Shown one piece after another: positions 8,428 through 18,426 of a DNA stretch of 64,000 bases. Position 1 is the stretch's first letter. The number at the start of each line of letters is the position of its first letter. The notes under the pieces are model-generated. The model was not told the DNA's origin and ran no database searches. It saw only the letters and a program-made list of their open reading frames with translations. The position numbers and the translations under genes are program-made. The DNA lies in NCBI RefSeq assembly GCF_001461035.1, contig NZ_LNAM01000002.1:1-64000 (forward strand). Direction: 5' to 3'. The DNA comes from Acetivibrio ethanolgignens (GTDB lineage: Bacteria > Bacillota > Clostridia > Lachnospirales > Lachnospiraceae).

Positions 8428-10950
8428 TTAAATTCCACCCATTTCAGAATAGTAATTCTTCAGATCTTCTTGAAGCTGGGTTCTTACTCTGTTCCAATCT
8501 TCTGCCTCCATCTGACTATACAAAGCATGATTCATTGAAATCACACTTAAATCCTTTGAATAATAGAGGAATCTTTTTCGTTCGAACTTCTCAAATGGAT
8601 TTGTAAGCATATTTCTACAAATGGCTTTACGATCCTTAAGCATCTCTTCATTATATGGGCAGGAACTTCGATCCACCTGAAGTCCTCGTCTTAATCTGTC
8701 CTGATAAAATGCAATATAATCATCTAAGACATCATCTATTTTTGCATCACCAATAGAATCAATATATTTAACAACGGCGAGCATAAAGGGCATTTTATAA
8801 GAAAGAGAATAGTCTCTCTCCTCCAAGAAATCAAAGAAATCTTGTTTAATGGTATTATCATTGTGTTCTTTAATATCAAGGTCTTTCCGATATTTCTCTA
8901 CATCATCCGGACTAAAAAGATACAACGACTTACTCCCAAATTTGTATTCTACACTTGGTGTAATCTTTCCCTTCTTAATCCAGCTTGTTACAGTTCCTGT
9001 GCTGACAAAATATTCTCGGGCAACCTGTTCCTGACTTAAGTAATTGCCATACTTGTCCTCAAAAGAATTGATATCAACCTCTGTAATACGCTCGATTCTC
9101 TCTTCTATTCCATCAATGATTACCATATCTCCTGGCTCATAATCCGTCTTTGTAATGTCACCAAATGGCACATAATATGGATTAGCAAATATGGAATGCA
9201 TATTACATGCCTTAACCATGGCACCATATTCATCCACTACATCAATTACAATGACATTTTTCTTAACGTCAGTTTTCCGTAGTCCTCTTCCTATCTGTTG
9301 CAAATATAGAACCTTTGACAGCGTAGGTCTGGCCATAACTAAAATGCCAAGTTCAGGATAATCCCATCCTTCGGAGATCATGTTGCACGCACACAAGAAG
9401 CGAATTCTTTTTTGCTTAAAATCCTCCATCAACTCCGTCGAATTCTTTGTCTGCCCTGTGTAACTTGCTGCTGTCATCCCGGCATTGTTAAGCAATTTAG
9501 CCATCTCATTAGCATGATTCACATTTACACAAAATATAACGCCTTGACGCAAACCAGCTTCTCCTGATGTAAAATATTCTTCAAGGACATTGACTATTAA
9601 TTCATTTCTTGAAGTAACTCTTACTCTCTTTTCAAGATCAGCATTTACATAATCCTTACCATTAAAACGCACTTGCGAAAGATCTATATTGGTTTCTATT
9701 CTATATACGTTAGCCTTTGCAACCACTTCCTTCTCCATTGCCTCTTTTAAAGACAACGAAGTAGAATATGTTCCAAATACAGTTTCCAGTTTTTTCTTGT
9801 CCGGTCTTTGATCTGTAGCTGTAAGCCCAATCGTAAACTCGGTATTAAAATATTGAATAACTCTTTTTAGTACTGGAGCTACTGCGTGATGCGCTTCGTC
9901 AACTACAAGGTAATTATAATAATCAGGCTGAACATCGGCGTAATGTCTCGCCATATATGCGTAAGTCTTTATCTCTATTTTATCTTTTAGCTCTGGTAAA
10001 GACGTTCTTATTCTATCCTCCCAATCCGCAAGAATGTTTACCCCCGGAACCAAAATTAATACCTTAATATCTTGTCTACTCTTAGCAAATTCTCGTAAAT
10101 CTTCCTCAACTATTTTTGATTTACCGGCTGCAGTAGGCAACACAATCAAAAAGGCTTTTATTCCGGCTTCTCTTCGTTTCTGTATTTCCTGCAAACTTAC
10201 TGTCTGGTGTTCATACAGTTCGACCTTTCTATCTATTTTTAACCCATCATCTACAAATTCAGAGGTATCTTTTCCAAAATACTGCTTAATGTCATCTTCA
10301 ATACGATTCTCAAATGCACAATCCTCTGTAGAAAATCGAAATAGCTTTATCCCCCACAACGCACAGGTGTTTTGCTTTCTTAGCTGATGCTTATATTTTT
10401 CTTCTCCAATGATTTGTGGGTGATGATAAGTAACGCCATTTTCTTCGACTGCATATTTCCCATTTCGTGTTCTTACTAAATAGTCAAGGAAATAATTCTT
10501 CCCATTTTCATCACAGATGCCATATTCTCGTGATAAAAATTTTAGCGCATTAATTCCATATGCATTTGTAAAACTTTGCTCAAAATGAAGTTCTAACGGA
10601 GAAGCATCCGCCAGTTCACCTCTGTCACCGACTGTTATCATATAATCCATCGGCATTGTAATTTCATCTTTTGAAAGATATTTTTCAACTTCTGCTTGGA
10701 CATACCCCAAAAACCGAAAAACTCTTTTAAATCGATGCATATAGTTATTTTGCTTGTCCGTGATTAACATATATGAAAAAACTGGTTCCTCTGGATCATG
10801 AACACAAATATCTTCATCAATAATGACCATGTCTGTACCATTATCATAGAAACTTGACACTCCTCCATTAGGATATTTCACCTGTTCTCTTAGAGAAAAA
10901 TCTGTGTGTTGAACTAAGAAGCTATCTTTCGAAGTATTAGATTCAACCAC
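8428..10950 (-). CDS. SF2 helicase with N-terminal nuclease-like domain and HTH insert
   Basis: 840 residues with a GTG start preceded by an AGGGAGG ribosome site. Residues about 130-215 look like a PD-(D/E)xK or Vsr/DUF559-like fold (FLDYLV, then KYAVEENGV, ending ALWGIKLFRF). The helicase core follows: Walker A PTAAGKS (about 276), DEAH box VDEAHH (about 351), motif VI QQIGRGLRK (about 553). Around residues 645-700 there is an excisionase/MerR-like HTH (SQEQVAREYFVSTGTVTSW). It overlaps the end of the methyltransferase gene by 37 bp. A restriction-type translocase/nuclease is the likely role. The nuclease assignment is motif-level only. Confidence 0.82.
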   Translation of the reverse strand: MVESNTSKDSFLVQHTDFSLREQVKYPNGGVSSFYDNGTDMVIIDEDICVHDPEEPVFSYMLITDKQNNYMHRFKRVFRFLGYVQAEVEKYLSKDEITMPMDYMITVGDRGELADASPLELHFEQSFTNAYGINALKFLSREYGICDENGKNYFLDYLVRTRNGKYAVEENGVTYHHPQIIGEEKYKHQLRKQNTCALWGIKLFRFSTEDCAFENRIEDDIKQYFGKDTSEFVDDGLKIDRKVELYEHQTVSLQEIQKRREAGIKAFLIVLPTAAGKSKIVEEDLREFAKSRQDIKVLILVPGVNILADWEDRIRTSLPELKDKIEIKTYAYMARHYADVQPDYYNYLVVDEAHHAVAPVLKRVIQYFNTEFTIGLTATDQRPDKKKLETVFGTYSTSLSLKEAMEKEVVAKANVYRIETNIDLSQVRFNGKDYVNADLEKRVRVTSRNELIVNVLEEYFTSGEAGLRQGVIFCVNVNHANEMAKLLNNAGMTAASYTGQTKNSTELMEDFKQKRIRFLCACNMISEGWDYPELGILVMARPTLSKVLYLQQIGRGLRKTDVKKNVIVIDVVDEYGAMVKACNMHSIFANPYYVPFGDITKTDYEPGDMVIIDGIEERIERITEVDINSFEDKYGNYLSQEQVAREYFVSTGTVTSWIKKGKITPSVEYKFGSKSLYLFSPDDVEKYRKDLDIKEHNDNTIKQDFFDFLEERDYSLSYKMPFMLAVVKYIDSIGDAKIDDVLDDYIAFYQDRLRRGLQVDRSSCPYNEEMLKDRKAICRNMLTNPFEKFERKRFLYYSKDLSVISMNHALYSQMEAEDWNRVRTQLQEDLKNYYSEMGGI

Positions 10951-11507
10951 TTTTCATCCTCCCTTCCAGGTCTAACATCTCCAGTAATCCAATATTCCTC
11001 AATTACAATATCCTTCACATCACTAATAAAATCTTTGAATAATTCTAAAGTGAAATCGGTAAAAAATCTTCCATTTCTCTCTCCTTCAAAGTTTCCATAT
11101 TTGAATGAGGTATATATGATCCCATTTGAACTTAATGCATTACTCATCTTAGAAAAAACAATTCTTAATTCATCCTTAGGCAAATGAAGAATGGATGAAC
11201 ATGCCCAAACACCGTCATACCGTTCCATTTCATCCAGGTCTTGAAACAGCATATGCTTTACTTGAATTCCCGTGTATGCACTGGCGCTTTTACAGAGTTC
11301 TTCAGACCCGTCAATTGCAACAACCTCAAAACCAGCATTAATAAAATATTTAGTATCCCTTCCAGATCCACATCCAAAATCCAATACTCTCTTTCCAGGC
11401 AATACTTTCAGAAATTTATCTTGTGTTTTCTTAAAATCTACGAAAATAGTTCCTTTAACAAAGGAATCTGCATTCTGATTATAATAATCTATTGTCTTAT
11501 TATCCAT
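10914..11507 (-). CDS. Class I SAM-dependent methyltransferase
   Basis: 197 residues. Motif I is clear (VLDFGCGSGRD, about residues 41-51), followed by an acidic motif II (VVAIDGSEELC) and a LHLPKDEL segment typical of small-molecule or protein methyltransferases. There is no DPPY/NPPY motif, so a DNA adenine methylase is unlikely. It is the first gene of the block after a 109-bp gap from the 476-residue gene, with an AGAGGAT ribosome site, and overlaps the next helicase gene. The substrate cannot be read from sequence. Confidence 0.85.
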   Translation of the reverse strand: MDNKTIDYYNQNADSFVKGTIFVDFKKTQDKFLKVLPGKRVLDFGCGSGRDTKYFINAGFEVVAIDGSEELCKSASAYTGIQVKHMLFQDLDEMERYDGVWACSSILHLPKDELRIVFSKMSNALSSNGIIYTSFKYGNFEGERNGRFFTDFTLELFKDFISDVKDIVIEEYWITGDVRPGREDEKWLNLILRKIAS

Positions 11508-11616
11508 ATCATCCTCTACAACTGATCGTATTTCGCAGCACTAGCCAGTTTTGTCATCTTACCATTCCAGCTAATTCTCTATGTTCTTTTTCTTTATATC
11601 CCGATCAAATAATAAC

Positions 11617-13047
11617 TCAAACTCCCCAGTTTATGGTGTCAGGCACCAACGGTTTTGTATTCCCATCAAGTTCAGGCTCCACCAATGCCGGGCTTTCCTT
11701 CGGCGGTGTTGAAACCTCTTCTCTTGACTTAAACTCTGCACGTGTATCCTCGCGTTCATCATCGCGACCAAAATCCAACACACTATAGTTCTTACCAGCA
11801 AGAAAAACGCGGAAACCGACATCTTGTCCCATCATTTTTTCTTCAATCCCATACCATGCTCTGGAATGATCATCCTTTAGTGGGATGTGATAAATGATTT
11901 CCCTGTTATTCTTCTCTTCAATGACCCTAACCCAGCAGCCATAAGTTATGTAATCAGGCCCGGGAAGTTGATCTTCCTCTGCTTCTTCCTCGAACCAGTT
12001 AAGTGGTCCTGACATTACAGGCTCCTCTTTTCGGATTGCCAACCTAACCGGGGCGACACTTTCTTTTGGCTGTTCTACTCTATTCGTTGCCTCTGGACGA
12101 ACTGGATTATTTATGCGTCCTACTGGTTCCTCATCATCGTCTATATAATCCTCATATTTAGACTCATCAATTTTCTCTGATTCATCAGTCGTTTCATCGG
12201 CTTCTTCGTAATAATCCTCTTCTTCTAAAACTTCCTCTAAAAGTTGATCTTCGTCTTCTTCATCAAAAGATATATCTGCAGACTGTCCCTTAAGAATTGC
12301 TATAATCCTCGACGTCATTATCTTGCATATCTCTTCGCGAGATAATACGTCAAGAAGCGTAGCTCCTCCTACAGCATTTAAATACTGCATAGCTACTCGT
12401 ACATGTTTCTTTTCATCTAAAGCCTGACCATGATCGCTAAAATATTTCAATGCGTCACAAATACCAGCAAGAATTGTAGGATTAGACGCAAATGTATTGC
12501 TATAAAAGATGTCACTGACCTTTGTCGTCAAATCGTTCGGACCGATTACATCAAGCCTTGCAAAATGATTTTCATTATCCTTGTCAAAAGTCGCACGCCC
12601 TACCCACCAGCATTTTGCTAAACCGTTACGGAAGAAACCAGAACGTGTACCACCACTAAAGAAGAATCTACTGATTACTGCACTGGCATCTGTTTCTTTC
12701 TTTTTTAATTGCTTTGACGGATACTGGTATCTATGTCTCATATAGCCGTAAAACGTGCTATTACAGAGCCCTGCCCACAGCCTCTCATCAGAACACTGAG
12801 ATTCACTCAATGATCTAAGATTGTTATATAGAATCTTACAGTTTTCAAAATCGACTTCACCAATGGACATCGCATCTATTTCAGCAAGTTCAAAATCCGG
12901 CACTTCCATAAATTCGGAAAACGGATCACTTCCGTATTCTCTTGCCATCCACTCATTCGTTTCATCCTGAAAATAATGGGTATAGAGCCTTTCCATATTA
13001 TGTTTCATGAAGTCCACAGCATCCTGCTTCATAAAATACAACTTCAT
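11617..13047 (-). CDS. Uncharacterized defence-operon protein (DUF6339-like?)
   Basis: 476 residues, last gene of the DISARM-like operon. Residues 1-250 form an alpha-rich domain with LWAGLCNSTFYGYMRHRY and FFRNGLAKCWWVGRATFD segments, which remind me of DUF6339 (from memory, unverified). An acidic, low-complexity linker of Glu/Asp runs from about 255 to 320. The C-terminal part is a small beta-rich module ending in Pro-rich sequence. It starts 2 bp after the stop of the 288-residue gene, so the two are translationally coupled. No catalytic motif was found. Confidence 0.75.
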   Translation of the reverse strand: MKLYFMKQDAVDFMKHNMERLYTHYFQDETNEWMAREYGSDPFSEFMEVPDFELAEIDAMSIGEVDFENCKILYNNLRSLSESQCSDERLWAGLCNSTFYGYMRHRYQYPSKQLKKKETDASAVISRFFFSGGTRSGFFRNGLAKCWWVGRATFDKDNENHFARLDVIGPNDLTTKVSDIFYSNTFASNPTILAGICDALKYFSDHGQALDEKKHVRVAMQYLNAVGGATLLDVLSREEICKIMTSRIIAILKGQSADISFDEEDEDQLLEEVLEEEDYYEEADETTDESEKIDESKYEDYIDDDEEPVGRINNPVRPEATNRVEQPKESVAPVRLAIRKEEPVMSGPLNWFEEEAEEDQLPGPDYITYGCWVRVIEEKNNREIIYHIPLKDDHSRAWYGIEEKMMGQDVGFRVFLAGKNYSVLDFGRDDEREDTRAEFKSREEVSTPPKESPALVEPELDGNTKPLVPDTINWGV

Positions 13048-13049
13048 CG

Positions 13050-13916
13050 CTATTCTCCTAACATTTCCTGCATATTCAAGAAGGTCTTGCCAATCGGAAG
13101 TTGCAATAATTCCTGTACAATCTCCGTTATCGTCATATCACCTTCAATAACGTCATCAACAAAATCCTTCCCCTGTTGCTGATAGAACTTAGAAAACTTC
13201 AAAAACCATCGGCAACTTTCGTATGTTTCATATCCTTCTCTAAGTGCCTCCATCATATAGGTAAGCGCAGGCATAACAAGAACTGATAAAATCAATGGAC
13301 GCATCGTTAGATTGTTCTGATACTGGATGTATGCGCTATATACATCTTCATCAACAAATATCTTGATTCGTTCCGAGTCTAGTGCGAAGTGAACAGGACG
13401 TTCTTCGTTTTGATCCAATCTCATCTCTCGAACAACACTAAATAGCGATTCTTCCTGCGCTAATTCTTCATAGTTTTTGAGCACATTGATTTTGGGCATA
13501 TTGTAATATGCCATAATAGCAGCTCGCGGTATCATAAGATCAATGTCATCATAATCCGGATTCAACGTATTATTCCTGTAAAATGGTATATCTGTCTTAG
13601 ATACCACCATTCCAAGAAATGCCATTTCTCCATTAACCTTACTATTATTGATTCTATAGACTTCTTCATCCGAAAAGGTACGAATAACTGTTCTGAACGC
13701 AGTATTTGAGCATTCCATATGAATGATATATTCTGCACGTCCTTGAGAAATCTGGGTCTTTAATCCAGGATTATCAAGGTTCATGTGAAATTTCAGCACA
13801 AGGCTATGCATGTCCTGGCTTACTATTTCCGTATCTACAGTAAAGCCTCCGGATGTGTAATCATCGGTATCCTCACACAATACTGGGTAAGGAAATAATC
13901 TATTCCTGATTTCCAC
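13050..13916 (-). CDS. Uncharacterized protein in the DISARM-like operon
   Basis: 288 residues, family not recognised. It looks like a beta-rich N-terminal half (alternating hydrophobics, GGFTVDTEIV to YIIHMECSN) and a helical C-terminal half with a conserved-looking PALTYMMEAL/CRWFLKFSKFY stretch. No nucleotide-binding or metal motif is visible. Its start overlaps the end of the GHKL ATPase gene by 17 bp and it is followed after 2 bp by the 476-residue gene, which ties it to the same complex or pathway. Its absence from canonical DISARM makes it a useful marker of this operon type. Confidence 0.75.
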   Translation of the reverse strand: MEIRNRLFPYPVLCEDTDDYTSGGFTVDTEIVSQDMHSLVLKFHMNLDNPGLKTQISQGRAEYIIHMECSNTAFRTVIRTFSDEEVYRINNSKVNGEMAFLGMVVSKTDIPFYRNNTLNPDYDDIDLMIPRAAIMAYYNMPKINVLKNYEELAQEESLFSVVREMRLDQNEERPVHFALDSERIKIFVDEDVYSAYIQYQNNLTMRPLILSVLVMPALTYMMEALREGYETYESCRWFLKFSKFYQQQGKDFVDDVIEGDMTITEIVQELLQLPIGKTFLNMQEMLGE

Positions 13917-15795
13917 TTACTTCCACCCCCATTGCGTAGTTTTGTCTTCCGGACACCTGAAAATCGACCACAACTTTCTCGCCCTGGCTAATGCCTTTTA
14001 GAACAATCTTTCCATCTTTTATCGACGCCTGATTTGTTCCATTAACGATGTTGTTAATCCTGATAGGCATAGACTTTCCATTTTCGCCCGTTGCCAAAAC
14101 CTGTACTTCTCCATAGGAAAGATTCTTCTCAGGAATACAGATAAGTCGGTTTACGCCACCACCCACACTTATAACGCGCGCCGAAACATTGATGTATGTC
14201 ATTCCAGAAAATACTGAGTCCTGACCGCCTTGATCTTCTCTTCCTTTTCTTCCTGTAGGTTTTTGAGGACATTCTCCATCGCGATGCCTATGGCCTGAAA
14301 GATTTCCAACATCATCAATTGTTCCTGATACTTTCCTGCTTCCAGTTCCGCCTGCACCACGTACTGAAGTAGTCTTCTTTGGATTGATTACAACCTCAAC
14401 ATTCTTTGTTGTGTCAATGACATTCTCTTTCTTTGGTGCATCACTATCATCACTTCTTGGCGGTTCATTCTTACCAGCGGTATTAAAAAGATTTCCTGTA
14501 TCAATCAATACTTCCGCACCGGACATTTCCTCGACTTTCTGCCGGATAACTGACTTAACCCAATCTTCCACTTCGGTCTTATACATCTTTGCAAGAGAGG
14601 GATTTGAATGTCTGTTAGGCTCCCACTTATCATGAGTAGGATTCTCCATCTCTCTGAAGAACGCATTCAGCCGCTCTCCTTGCAGTTCAAGAATTCCTGT
14701 ATAAGATATTCCTTTCGGCAAGCCTTTAATTTCGGATATTTTCATTCCCGATTTTCGAACAACCAGGATTTTTTTGTTCAGATCATTTGCATACAGCAAT
14801 CTAAGACGGAGCTGACCCATCCCATGGAAATTATAGTCTTCATCCACAATCTTATCCGGTTCAGCCATAAGGATTTTATTGAAGTAATATGCATCTTTTG
14901 CATATTTCTGATTACGCGCGATAGCATAGCGAACGGTATCTCTGGTAATTTCCTGACCTTCGATGGAAACAACAAGATTCTTGTATTCGATCGCCATCAG
15001 AAAGTTTTCCAGAATTTCGCCTATCATCTGGTTTACCCAGTCATTTTTACCATCGACAACAAAGTTAAAGCCAGGGACAAATAGATCTGTTCCAACCTCG
15101 CTTCTGGCATATAGTCTGTCCAACTCAGCCATATGAGGTACGGCAATATTTCCATTTGTTTCGCCAAAATAACCGACGGAGCGTCTGATCGGATCCACAT
15201 CACCATAGCTTTCATCAGAAAAGGACATAAGATGTGCAATGCCCTGCACCGCTGTTTCTCCTGCAATATTCTTTGTTCGATAAAACACCGTCTGATACTT
15301 TGAGTTAATGAATGGAGCTGCTTTACCTATACCATAACTGCCCGCCGCAGTCTTGCCGGATGACTTAACAGAGAAAGCCGTTCCTTTTACAAGGCTCACC
15401 CACGGAGTTATTCCATGAGAACTGTAAGGGCCTTCCAGCCCCTTTGTATTAAAGTCACTAACTCTTAATAAACAGATTTTTCCCTCTCGAAGGTCACGCA
15501 ATGCTGTGTTTATAAATGTATGAGTCTTCTCATTACCTTCTTCCGGCCAAAAACTCTTACATTTCAAAAGAATATTCTGTAACCCAGTCATACCCGGAAA
15601 TGAGCTTATACTTACGAATTCCTTCTTAAATTCAATTCGTACTGGTTCATCCTCCTCATATTGCGCATCAAGAGAGTTCTGGCAGACTTCACGTGCCAGA
15701 GCTCTGAGAGGACTTCCTTTGAACCATTCCAATGCAGGATTCGAAAAACCCTCAATATCTCCGTTGTTTCTCGATGGAAAACTCCAACCAATCAT
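13900..15795 (-). CDS. GHKL-type ATPase
   Basis: 631 residues. The Bergerat ATP-binding fold is suggested by an N box near residue 36 (AREVCQNSLDA, with Glu and Asn as Mg/ATP ligands) and a Gly-rich lid near residue 150 (GSYGIGKAA). This arrangement resembles Hsp90/MutL/MORC-type ATPases, which use ATP-driven dimerisation to clamp DNA. The region around residues 440-520 is low in complexity and Ser/Gly/Lys rich, followed by a beta domain (about 530-631). It lies 42 bp after the 68-residue gene. It may supply the ATP-driven switch of the defence complex; that role is inference. Confidence 0.82.
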   Translation of the reverse strand: MIGWSFPSRNNGDIEGFSNPALEWFKGSPLRALAREVCQNSLDAQYEEDEPVRIEFKKEFVSISSFPGMTGLQNILLKCKSFWPEEGNEKTHTFINTALRDLREGKICLLRVSDFNTKGLEGPYSSHGITPWVSLVKGTAFSVKSSGKTAAGSYGIGKAAPFINSKYQTVFYRTKNIAGETAVQGIAHLMSFSDESYGDVDPIRRSVGYFGETNGNIAVPHMAELDRLYARSEVGTDLFVPGFNFVVDGKNDWVNQMIGEILENFLMAIEYKNLVVSIEGQEITRDTVRYAIARNQKYAKDAYYFNKILMAEPDKIVDEDYNFHGMGQLRLRLLYANDLNKKILVVRKSGMKISEIKGLPKGISYTGILELQGERLNAFFREMENPTHDKWEPNRHSNPSLAKMYKTEVEDWVKSVIRQKVEEMSGAEVLIDTGNLFNTAGKNEPPRSDDSDAPKKENVIDTTKNVEVVINPKKTTSVRGAGGTGSRKVSGTIDDVGNLSGHRHRDGECPQKPTGRKGREDQGGQDSVFSGMTYINVSARVISVGGGVNRLICIPEKNLSYGEVQVLATGENGKSMPIRINNIVNGTNQASIKDGKIVLKGISQGEKVVVDFQVSGRQNYAMGVEVSGNQE

Positions 15796-15837
15796 TGCTG
15801 TTTCTTCCCTTCAAATACCTTATAAGATCTAAATGGC

Positions 15838-16044
15838 CTACTTCATTACCTTTTCCATAAGAGAGGTATAACTATCTACCACATCATAAACAACATTATC
15901 CCCACTGATTGCTCTAAAGTGTTCTCTAGCACAATGAATCTTGGCATCCTCTATAAGCCTTAGCTGCATGGATGACATAGGTCCCTTCAATTCGCTTTTA
16001 AGATCTTCTCGCAAGATCTCACTTACATTGTCAATAAGCTTCAT
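15838..16044 (-). CDS. Small alpha-helical protein between methyltransferase and ATPase genes
   Basis: 68 residues, no family recognised. It is predicted almost all helical, with charged heptad-like spacing (ILREDLKSELKG) and ends in MEKVMK. It starts 10 bp after the methyltransferase stop codon. Its position inside a tightly spaced operon argues that it is a real gene and possibly an adaptor for its neighbours. Confidence 0.6.
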   Translation of the reverse strand: MKLIDNVSEILREDLKSELKGPMSSMQLRLIEDAKIHCAREHFRAISGDNVVYDVVDSYTSLMEKVMK

Positions 16045-16054
16045 AATTCACTCT

Positions 16055-16864
16055 TTAATGAAATGCTGTAATAATAGTATCCTCACCTTTACGTCCATCA
16101 CCCTTACAGTTAACAGCTCTACGAACTTGAACGACTCTAATATCAAACCTGCTATAAAGGTCATATATTCTAGGATGGTTCGAATTCGTCATCATCACTT
16201 CGCATCCCATGTCATATAAATCATTAACAATCTCTGCCAGTTCTTCCTGATCCGGTTCGTAAAACCGATCACTTGTATATCGTAGAAATATCTCTCGCTC
16301 CGTCACCTGAAAATATGGAGGATCCAAGAAAATAAAATCTCCTGGTTCTGCATACTTCTTTAGAATTTTCTTGTAATCACCACAAAGAAGCTTTTTCTTT
16401 TTTAGCACCTTAGCTGCCTTAAGGATCTGCTCTTCGTTACAGAACTGCGTCCTCTTGTTTTTCCCATACGGCACATTAAATCCACCTTGTCTATTTACTC
16501 TGTATAAACCATTAAATCCGGTCTTGTTAAGAAAAATCATTCTTGCAGCAGCTTCTACTTCACTAAGACTTTTCCAATCCAAAGCTCTGATTCTGTAATA
16601 CTCTTTCTCCGTATTCTTATACTTTTTTAATTCTTCTATGACTTGATCCGGATGTTTAGAAACTGTCTTATATAACGCAATCAGTTCCTCATTACAGTCA
16701 GATAAAACCGCAGTCTCCGGAGAAAGAGCGAAAAACATTGCCCCTCCTCCCATAAATGGCTCTATGTATTTTCCTTTGTATTCCGGAACCAAAGGCAGCA
16801 ATTCGCCCAATAATTGCCTCTTACCTCCGGCCCATTTTAAAATAGGCTCTACATTTTCATTCAC
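16055..16864 (-). CDS. Dam-family (D12 class) DNA adenine methyltransferase
   Basis: 269 residues, normal for Dam. Motifs in order: KWAGGKRQ near residue 9 (SAM pocket), EPFMGGGAMFF near residue 36, NEELIALY near 60, and catalytic DPPY near residue 181. It should transfer a methyl group to the N6 of adenine, probably in GATC-like sites. The operon shows no obvious partner restriction enzyme gene of standard type, so it may mark self DNA for the helicase/ATPase complex. It starts 20 bp after the NERD-helicase stop codon. The recognition site cannot be read from sequence. Confidence 0.93.
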   Translation of the reverse strand: MNENVEPILKWAGGKRQLLGELLPLVPEYKGKYIEPFMGGGAMFFALSPETAVLSDCNEELIALYKTVSKHPDQVIEELKKYKNTEKEYYRIRALDWKSLSEVEAAARMIFLNKTGFNGLYRVNRQGGFNVPYGKNKRTQFCNEEQILKAAKVLKKKKLLCGDYKKILKKYAEPGDFIFLDPPYFQVTEREIFLRYTSDRFYEPDQEELAEIVNDLYDMGCEVMMTNSNHPRIYDLYSRFDIRVVQVRRAVNCKGDGRKGEDTIITAFH

Positions 16865-16884
16865 TAGCTGTTACCACTTCCGTT

Positions 16885-18426
16885 TTACTGCACCACAAGT
16901 TCAATTAAATAGTACTTTGCCCTTGTATATGCGATATAGTTTATATTCTGCGATACGTCATTCTTGTGAATATAAATGATCATATCCGATTCCAATCCCT
17001 TAAATGCCTCAACGGTAGAAACCCTAATCTCCTCTTCAGTCTTACAAGGGTGGTCTACAAAATTCCACTTAGCGATTCCATCCGGGAAAAGACCGTTAAA
17101 CTCATCCAAATCATCCACCAAGATAACCATGGAAGATGTTTGCAATTTTTCATCCACCAAATACTCTTTCAAAAGATTATTCAGTCGCTGTGCAAGTTTC
17201 TTATTTCCAGCTATGTTCTCACTCTTAGGAGTCGGACCTTCTACCGGATTAGTAATCACATCCTGCCCTAATTCGGTTTCACTGGTTGCATATTTATATA
17301 TATTGGCAGTGTTTCTAATGTTCTCGTGAAGCAAGAAAGGCGGGATCTCAATCATAAAGGCATCCCCAAAGGTTTCTGCCCTCACCTTTTGAACATCATC
17401 ATAAAAGACTCCTAAACGGGATTGCTTTTCATCTTTAAGGAAGAGTTTTAGATTAAAAGCATCTTCCTCAGAAAAATCCTGTGCTTCATCCACGAATATG
17501 GCATCATACTGCCCTTTTACACCTTTGCTCTTCAGCGCATCCAAATCCACCACATCTACGCCCTCTCCCGCCATACCTTTTAAAGTACTGGCAAGAGCTA
17601 CCGATTTACAGGTAAGAAGCACCTTCCCGCCGTTCTCAGCCTCACTATTGGCCAATTTAAGAGCAATCCATGTCTTTCCGGTTCCTGCGCCTCCGCGGAC
17701 GTAAAACTGCCGAATATTCGACAAAAAATAAATGTAATTATCCTGTACGCGATTTACTTCATCTAGCTGCTTCTCCTTAAACTTGACTAAAGCTCCAGCT
17801 GCAGCTGCCATAGCAGTTCTTTTACGAACCATATCCAAAAAGAATTCATGTTCCTGCTGGCTATATCTGTTCCTGCCAAATCGCGCTCCGCCCCAGGCTT
17901 TGAACATTCCTTTAAGCTTCTCCGCCAGATTATTCATCTCTGGAGATTCTATGGTACATATACTATCTCTGTTACTTATGCTTTCAGAGTGCGGGAGTAC
18001 ATAAAACGGAAATACAGCACCTGCGCCAAATAATCCGGAATAATCTATGTTGTATTCCTTCTTGTATTTATCCTTAAAAAAATACATGCTATCTTCGGCC
18101 TGCTTATACGGGCTTCTGTCCAGATCTCGCGGCCCATACTTGATCGTATAAAGTGTCCAGACTCCTTCCGGCGATATTTCCATATGACTACCGCCTTTTA
18201 CTTCCAGGCATAAGAATCCATACTTTGGATTCTCAATAATGAAATCGGCTTCTGATTTCTCCAACGATCCGTCTTTTCTTTTGCGATTCCACTCCACCGA
18301 ATAAAAAACCGTATAGGAATCATCAAGTTGATCTCTTAGCTGGTTATATACTTCCAGTTCTGAGTCTTCTGGATCCAGCACATGAATATTCTTTGGATAC
18401 ATTACTGCCATAGCTACATCTCCCAA
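16885..18426 (-). CDS. NERD-domain SF1 helicase
   Basis: 513 residues. Residues about 20-130 form a NERD-like nuclease-related domain with acidic/Lys residues (EADFII, then LEVKGG, about residues 57-76). The SF1 (UvrD/DUF2075-like) helicase core follows with Walker A RGGAGTGKT (about 243), Walker B IFVDEAQD (about 312) and a late VSTVEAFKGLESD motif. The start overlaps the end of the DrmB-like gene by 13 bp, a strong sign of coupled expression. It may nick or degrade DNA while translocating; the nuclease activity is inferred from the fold. Confidence 0.87.
   Translation of the reverse strand: MGDVAMAVMYPKNIHVLDPEDSELEVYNQLRDQLDDSYTVFYSVEWNRKRKDGSLEKSEADFIIENPKYGFLCLEVKGGSHMEISPEGVWTLYTIKYGPRDLDRSPYKQAEDSMYFFKDKYKKEYNIDYSGLFGAGAVFPFYVLPHSESISNRDSICTIESPEMNNLAEKLKGMFKAWGGARFGRNRYSQQEHEFFLDMVRKRTAMAAAAGALVKFKEKQLDEVNRVQDNYIYFLSNIRQFYVRGGAGTGKTWIALKLANSEAENGGKVLLTCKSVALASTLKGMAGEGVDVVDLDALKSKGVKGQYDAIFVDEAQDFSEEDAFNLKLFLKDEKQSRLGVFYDDVQKVRAETFGDAFMIEIPPFLLHENIRNTANIYKYATSETELGQDVITNPVEGPTPKSENIAGNKKLAQRLNNLLKEYLVDEKLQTSSMVILVDDLDEFNGLFPDGIAKWNFVDHPCKTEEEIRVSTVEAFKGLESDMIIYIHKNDVSQNINYIAYTRAKYYLIELVVQ

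Noticed and set aside
15941-16219. Plus-strand gene over the 68-residue and methylase genes
   Set aside because: It runs antisense across two coding genes and their junction, with no recognisable motif.
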